The position numbers were made by a program, and so were the translations under genes. Source: an uncultured Lachnospiraceae bacterium (GTDB taxonomy: Bacteria; Bacillota; Clostridia; Lachnospirales; Lachnospiraceae). From it: DNA of 13,454 nucleotides. The notes under the pieces are model-generated. The model was given only the letters and a program-made list of their open reading frames with translations, had not been told where the DNA came from and did not search any database. Within the stretch, counting starts at the first letter, position 1; every line of letters starts with the position of its first letter. The DNA lies in contig CAMWSA010000050.1 of NCBI GenBank assembly GCA_947176785.1, positions 1 to 13,454 of the forward strand, read 5' to 3'. Of this stretch, positions 13,365 to 13,454 are shown piece by piece.

Positions 13365-13454
13365 TATATTGCGGGCAAGGCCGGCGATATACAGGAATAA
13401 GGTAAGTTTGGATGTTGTACATCCAAATACTGATTGGTGCAATATCGCAGGCAA
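13365..13454 (+). repeat. second family B repeat array, cut by the window end
   Basis: The order is the same as in the array before glpK. Hairpin 2 is TATATTGC..GGC-aag-GCC..GCGATATA at 13365-13391. A spacer ending ATAAGGTAAG follows. Hairpin 1 is TTTGGATGT-tgt-ACATCCAAA at 13407-13427, then TACTGATTGG and the left arm of another hairpin 2 (AATATCGCAGGC) running off the end. The stem bases differ from those of 8693-8916 while the pairing is kept, and orientation relative to the + strand is the same. Confidence 0.8.

Overview
The window looks like part of the chromosome of a gut-type member of the Clostridia, most likely Lachnospiraceae. The evidence is AGGAGG-type ribosome sites before nearly every gene, moderate GC, a DUF1538 membrane protein, a CD1871A-type CxxC mini-protein, and a fragment of the 'predicted AAA-ATPase' family that is abundant in that group. 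The genus cannot be fixed from sequence alone.

Layout. 1-55 is the 3' part of a tRNA-Lys(CUU) gene. 56-606 carries no convincing gene but holds a perfect 24-bp hairpin, a TACA-N2-TGTA dyad and a promoter. 607-1206 is a histidine phosphatase (phosphoglycerate mutase superfamily). 1207-1678 holds a promoter candidate and MITE-like inverted-repeat DNA. 1679-3991 is a two-gene unit: a duplicated DUF1538 membrane protein and a protein with two PII-like domains. It converges, with 5 bp between stop codons, on a minus-strand redox operon (5620 to 3997). That operon encodes a TlpA-like thiol-disulfide lipoprotein, an overlapping 50-residue CxxC membrane mini-protein and a NapH-type membrane iron-sulfur protein. 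5929-6102 is a broken AAA-ATPase remnant. 6276-8674 is a closely spaced trio: GNAT-like acyltransferase, a protein I do not recognise, and a NodB-type polysaccharide deacetylase. A four-unit tandem repeat array (8693-8990) leads directly into glpK (9001-10503). A class I aminotransferase with its own promoter follows (10586-11779). 11780-12332 is mostly mobile or repeat DNA, ending at uppP (12333-13184). The window closes in a second array of the same family that precedes glpK.

How the genes may work together. The minus-strand trio is a coherent extracytoplasmic redox unit: an iron-sulfur membrane protein could supply electrons and the lipoprotein handle thiols. The DUF1538/PII pair looks like a membrane transporter with its own PII-type regulator. 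The remaining genes (phosphatase, glpK, aminotransferase, uppP) are ordinary metabolic or envelope genes and are not obviously linked.

The most unusual content is non-coding. There are two unrelated families of dispersed, strongly structured repeats. Family B forms two hairpins per ~75-bp unit, with paired (compensatory) base changes between copies; it supplies the glpK Shine-Dalgarno sequence and recurs downstream of uppP. Family A is a TIR-bounded, TA-flanked, MITE-like element lying immediately 5' of the ribosome sites of both the DUF1538 gene and uppP. A third, 153-bp TIR element abuts one family A copy.
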